Below are positions 6,123-7,247 of a stretch of 7,247 nt of DNA, one piece after another. The stretch lies in the NCBI GenBank assembly GCA_002317155.1, contig DCIR01000088.1:38397-45643 (forward strand), in the 5' to 3' direction. The translations under genes and the position numbers were made by a program. This stretch comes from Lachnospiraceae bacterium UBA1721. Its GTDB lineage: Bacteria; Bacillota; Clostridia; Lachnospirales; Lachnospiraceae. The notes beneath the pieces were generated by a model. The model was not told where the DNA came from. It saw only the letters and a program-made list of their open reading frames with translations, and did not search any database. Numbering within the stretch: position 1 is the first letter of the stretch; each line of letters starts with the position of its first letter.

Positions 6123-7135
6123 TGATTAAGCCAAAGCATTTGGAAAAAGGGGATACAATAGCTACAATCAGTCCTTCCTGGGGTTGTGCAGGAAGCAGCA
6201 GAGTAGCTTGGAAGTATAAGCTTGGGGCGGAGCGACTGCAGGAGATTGGACTGAATGTGGTTGCAGCCCCTAATTCTATGAGGGGAACTACTTATTTAAG
6301 AAATAATCCCGAGGCCCGCGCAGAAGATATAATGTGGGCTTTTGAAAATAAGGATATCAAAGCTGTTATTGCAAATGTTGGCGGAAATGATTCTGATAAG
6401 GTTCTGCCCTTTTTGGATAAGAAAATAATAGCGGCTAATCCTAAGATTTTGTGCGGATATTCGGATGTAATGAATCTGCATATATATTGTCATGCTGCCG
6501 GATTGCAGACATTTTACGGAGCCAATCTATTGACCACTGTTGCAGAGCAGGGGATATGGCACCCGTATAGCAAAAATCTGTTTGAGAATACATTCTTTAA
6601 GACCGAACCTGCAGGTAAAATCGATGCATGCAAGGAATGGTCTTTCGATAAAGACAATCATATTAATCCCTCTTACAGAAAAGAATATGTGGTTAACGAT
6701 GGGTATCATGTTCTACAAGGAGATGGCATAGTGCGCGGTAAGCTGTTCGGCGGACATACCGGTTTGATGGAAGATTTCCTAAGCGACTATTTGAGCGTGG
6801 ATTGTTTCAAAAATAAGATTTTCTTTTTTGAAGAAATACCGGAATTTATGACTCCCGAATTTATCGATATGTTCTTTGGATGGATGGGAGAGAAGGGATA
6901 TTTGCAGGTACTGGCCGGAATCGTGATAGGGAAAATGCGAACCGCAAAATCGTATGAACCGATGGCCGGTCAGCTTAAAGCTACCATGGCAAAGTATGAA
7001 ATGCAGAACCTTCCGGTGCTGTACGGACTGAATTTCGGACATTCATCACCAAGCTGCATTTTACCGTATGAATGTGAGGCAGAGATTAATGCCGATGCCG
7101 GTAGTTTTGCTGTTTTAGAAAGTGGAGTTAACTAA
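6122..7135 (+). CDS. S66-family serine carboxypeptidase, MccF-like
   Basis: A 337-residue cytoplasmic peptidase of family S66 (LD-carboxypeptidase / microcin C immunity protein MccF). The Ser-Glu-His triad is visible: nucleophile Ser114 in CGYSD, Glu237 in FFFEE, and His307 in LNFGHSSP. The preceding ANVGGNDSDKVLPFLDKK and IIAANPKIL segments resemble the MccF branch more than the murein-recycling LdcA branch. MccF cleaves processed microcin C and related aminoacyl-nucleotides; other members trim murein tetrapeptides or unknown peptides, so the substrate is open. The start ATG shares its A with the TAA of YitT (TAATG), and no good Shine-Dalgarno precedes it, which points to translational coupling by ribosomes ending YitT. 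No signal peptide is visible. Length is within the family's usual range (about 300-350). Confidence 0.92.
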   Translation: MIKPKHLEKGDTIATISPSWGCAGSSRVAWKYKLGAERLQEIGLNVVAAPNSMRGTTYLRNNPEARAEDIMWAFENKDIKAVIANVGGNDSDKVLPFLDKKIIAANPKILCGYSDVMNLHIYCHAAGLQTFYGANLLTTVAEQGIWHPYSKNLFENTFFKTEPAGKIDACKEWSFDKDNHINPSYRKEYVVNDGYHVLQGDGIVRGKLFGGHTGLMEDFLSDYLSVDCFKNKIFFFEEIPEFMTPEFIDMFFGWMGEKGYLQVLAGIVIGKMRTAKSYEPMAGQLKATMAKYEMQNLPVLYGLNFGHSSPSCILPYECEAEINADAGSFAVLESGVN

Positions 7136-7187
7136 GTGTAATGAATATAACGTATTACGGTAGAATAAAATATTGAGGGGGTATTTT

Positions 7188-7247
7188 ATGTACGTTGCGG
7201 TGGATGAAAACATAAATATATTTTATGAAGAGTTAGGTACCGGTGAT
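7188..7247 (+). CDS. Probable alpha/beta hydrolase, partial (N-terminus only)
   Basis: Only the first 20 codons are present; the frame is open at the right edge. A strong ribosome site (GAGGGGG, 7175-7181) lies 6 bases before the ATG, so this is a real gene start. The peptide's core, INIFYEELGTGD, matches the usual opening strand of alpha/beta hydrolases (pattern like I-x-Y-x-E-x-G-x-G-D/x-P, which leads to the oxyanion His-Gly). It begins 52 bases after the S66 peptidase and is probably in the same operon. The catalytic triad lies outside the window, so esterase, prolyl iminopeptidase and other subfamilies cannot be told apart. Confidence 0.6.
   Translation, partial: MYVAVDENINIFYEELGTGD

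Noticed and set aside
7138..7158. GTAAT...ATTAC inverted repeat before the last gene as a terminator or operator
   Set aside because: The arms are only 5 bp with an 11-base spacer and no U-run follows; expected by chance in AT-rich DNA.
1..7247. tRNA, rRNA, CRISPR, insertion-sequence ends or known riboswitch
   Set aside because: No cloverleaf, repeat-spacer array, transposase frame, terminal repeats or recognisable riboswitch core was seen on either strand.

Overview
The window looks like a chromosomal segment of a low-to-mid-GC anaerobic Firmicute, most likely Lachnospiraceae. The basis is purine-rich Shine-Dalgarno sites, frequent TTG/GTG starts, AT-rich spacers, and protein types common there (CotH-like kinase, TAXI receptor, YitT, S66 peptidase). 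The family assignment is inference. I see no rRNA, tRNA, CRISPR array, insertion sequence or other mobile element. Positions 1-7247 are almost fully coding, and no gap exceeds about 210 bases.

Left part (minus strand, 1-2115): an acylphosphatase gene (GTG start) is followed after 28 bases by a CotH-family kinase-like membrane-anchored protein (probably TTG start). The CotH frame stays open to the left edge, so that gene is partial; it fills positions 1-1790.

Middle (plus strand, 2116-4449): a divergent intergenic region carries a good extended -10 promoter. It leads to the most notable gene, a 707-residue single-frame fusion. The N-terminal half is a lipoprotein substrate-binding domain of the TAXI type (normally a partner of TRAP transporters). 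The C-terminal half is a complete GltS-type sodium/glutamate symporter. The predicted topology places the receptor outside the cell, held by a lipid at its N-terminus and by the permease at its C-terminus. This would be a self-contained, receptor-assisted secondary transporter.

Right part (plus strand, 4584-7247): a probable operon encodes a nitroreductase-family flavoprotein with an unusual 50-residue acidic/Ser-rich N-terminal extension, a YitT-family membrane protein, and an MccF-like S66 serine carboxypeptidase whose ATG overlaps the YitT stop codon. It ends with the first 20 codons of a probable alpha/beta hydrolase that runs off the right edge. The shared theme, if any, is membrane transport and small-molecule or peptide processing. 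No pathway linking the three blocks can be demonstrated from the sequence.
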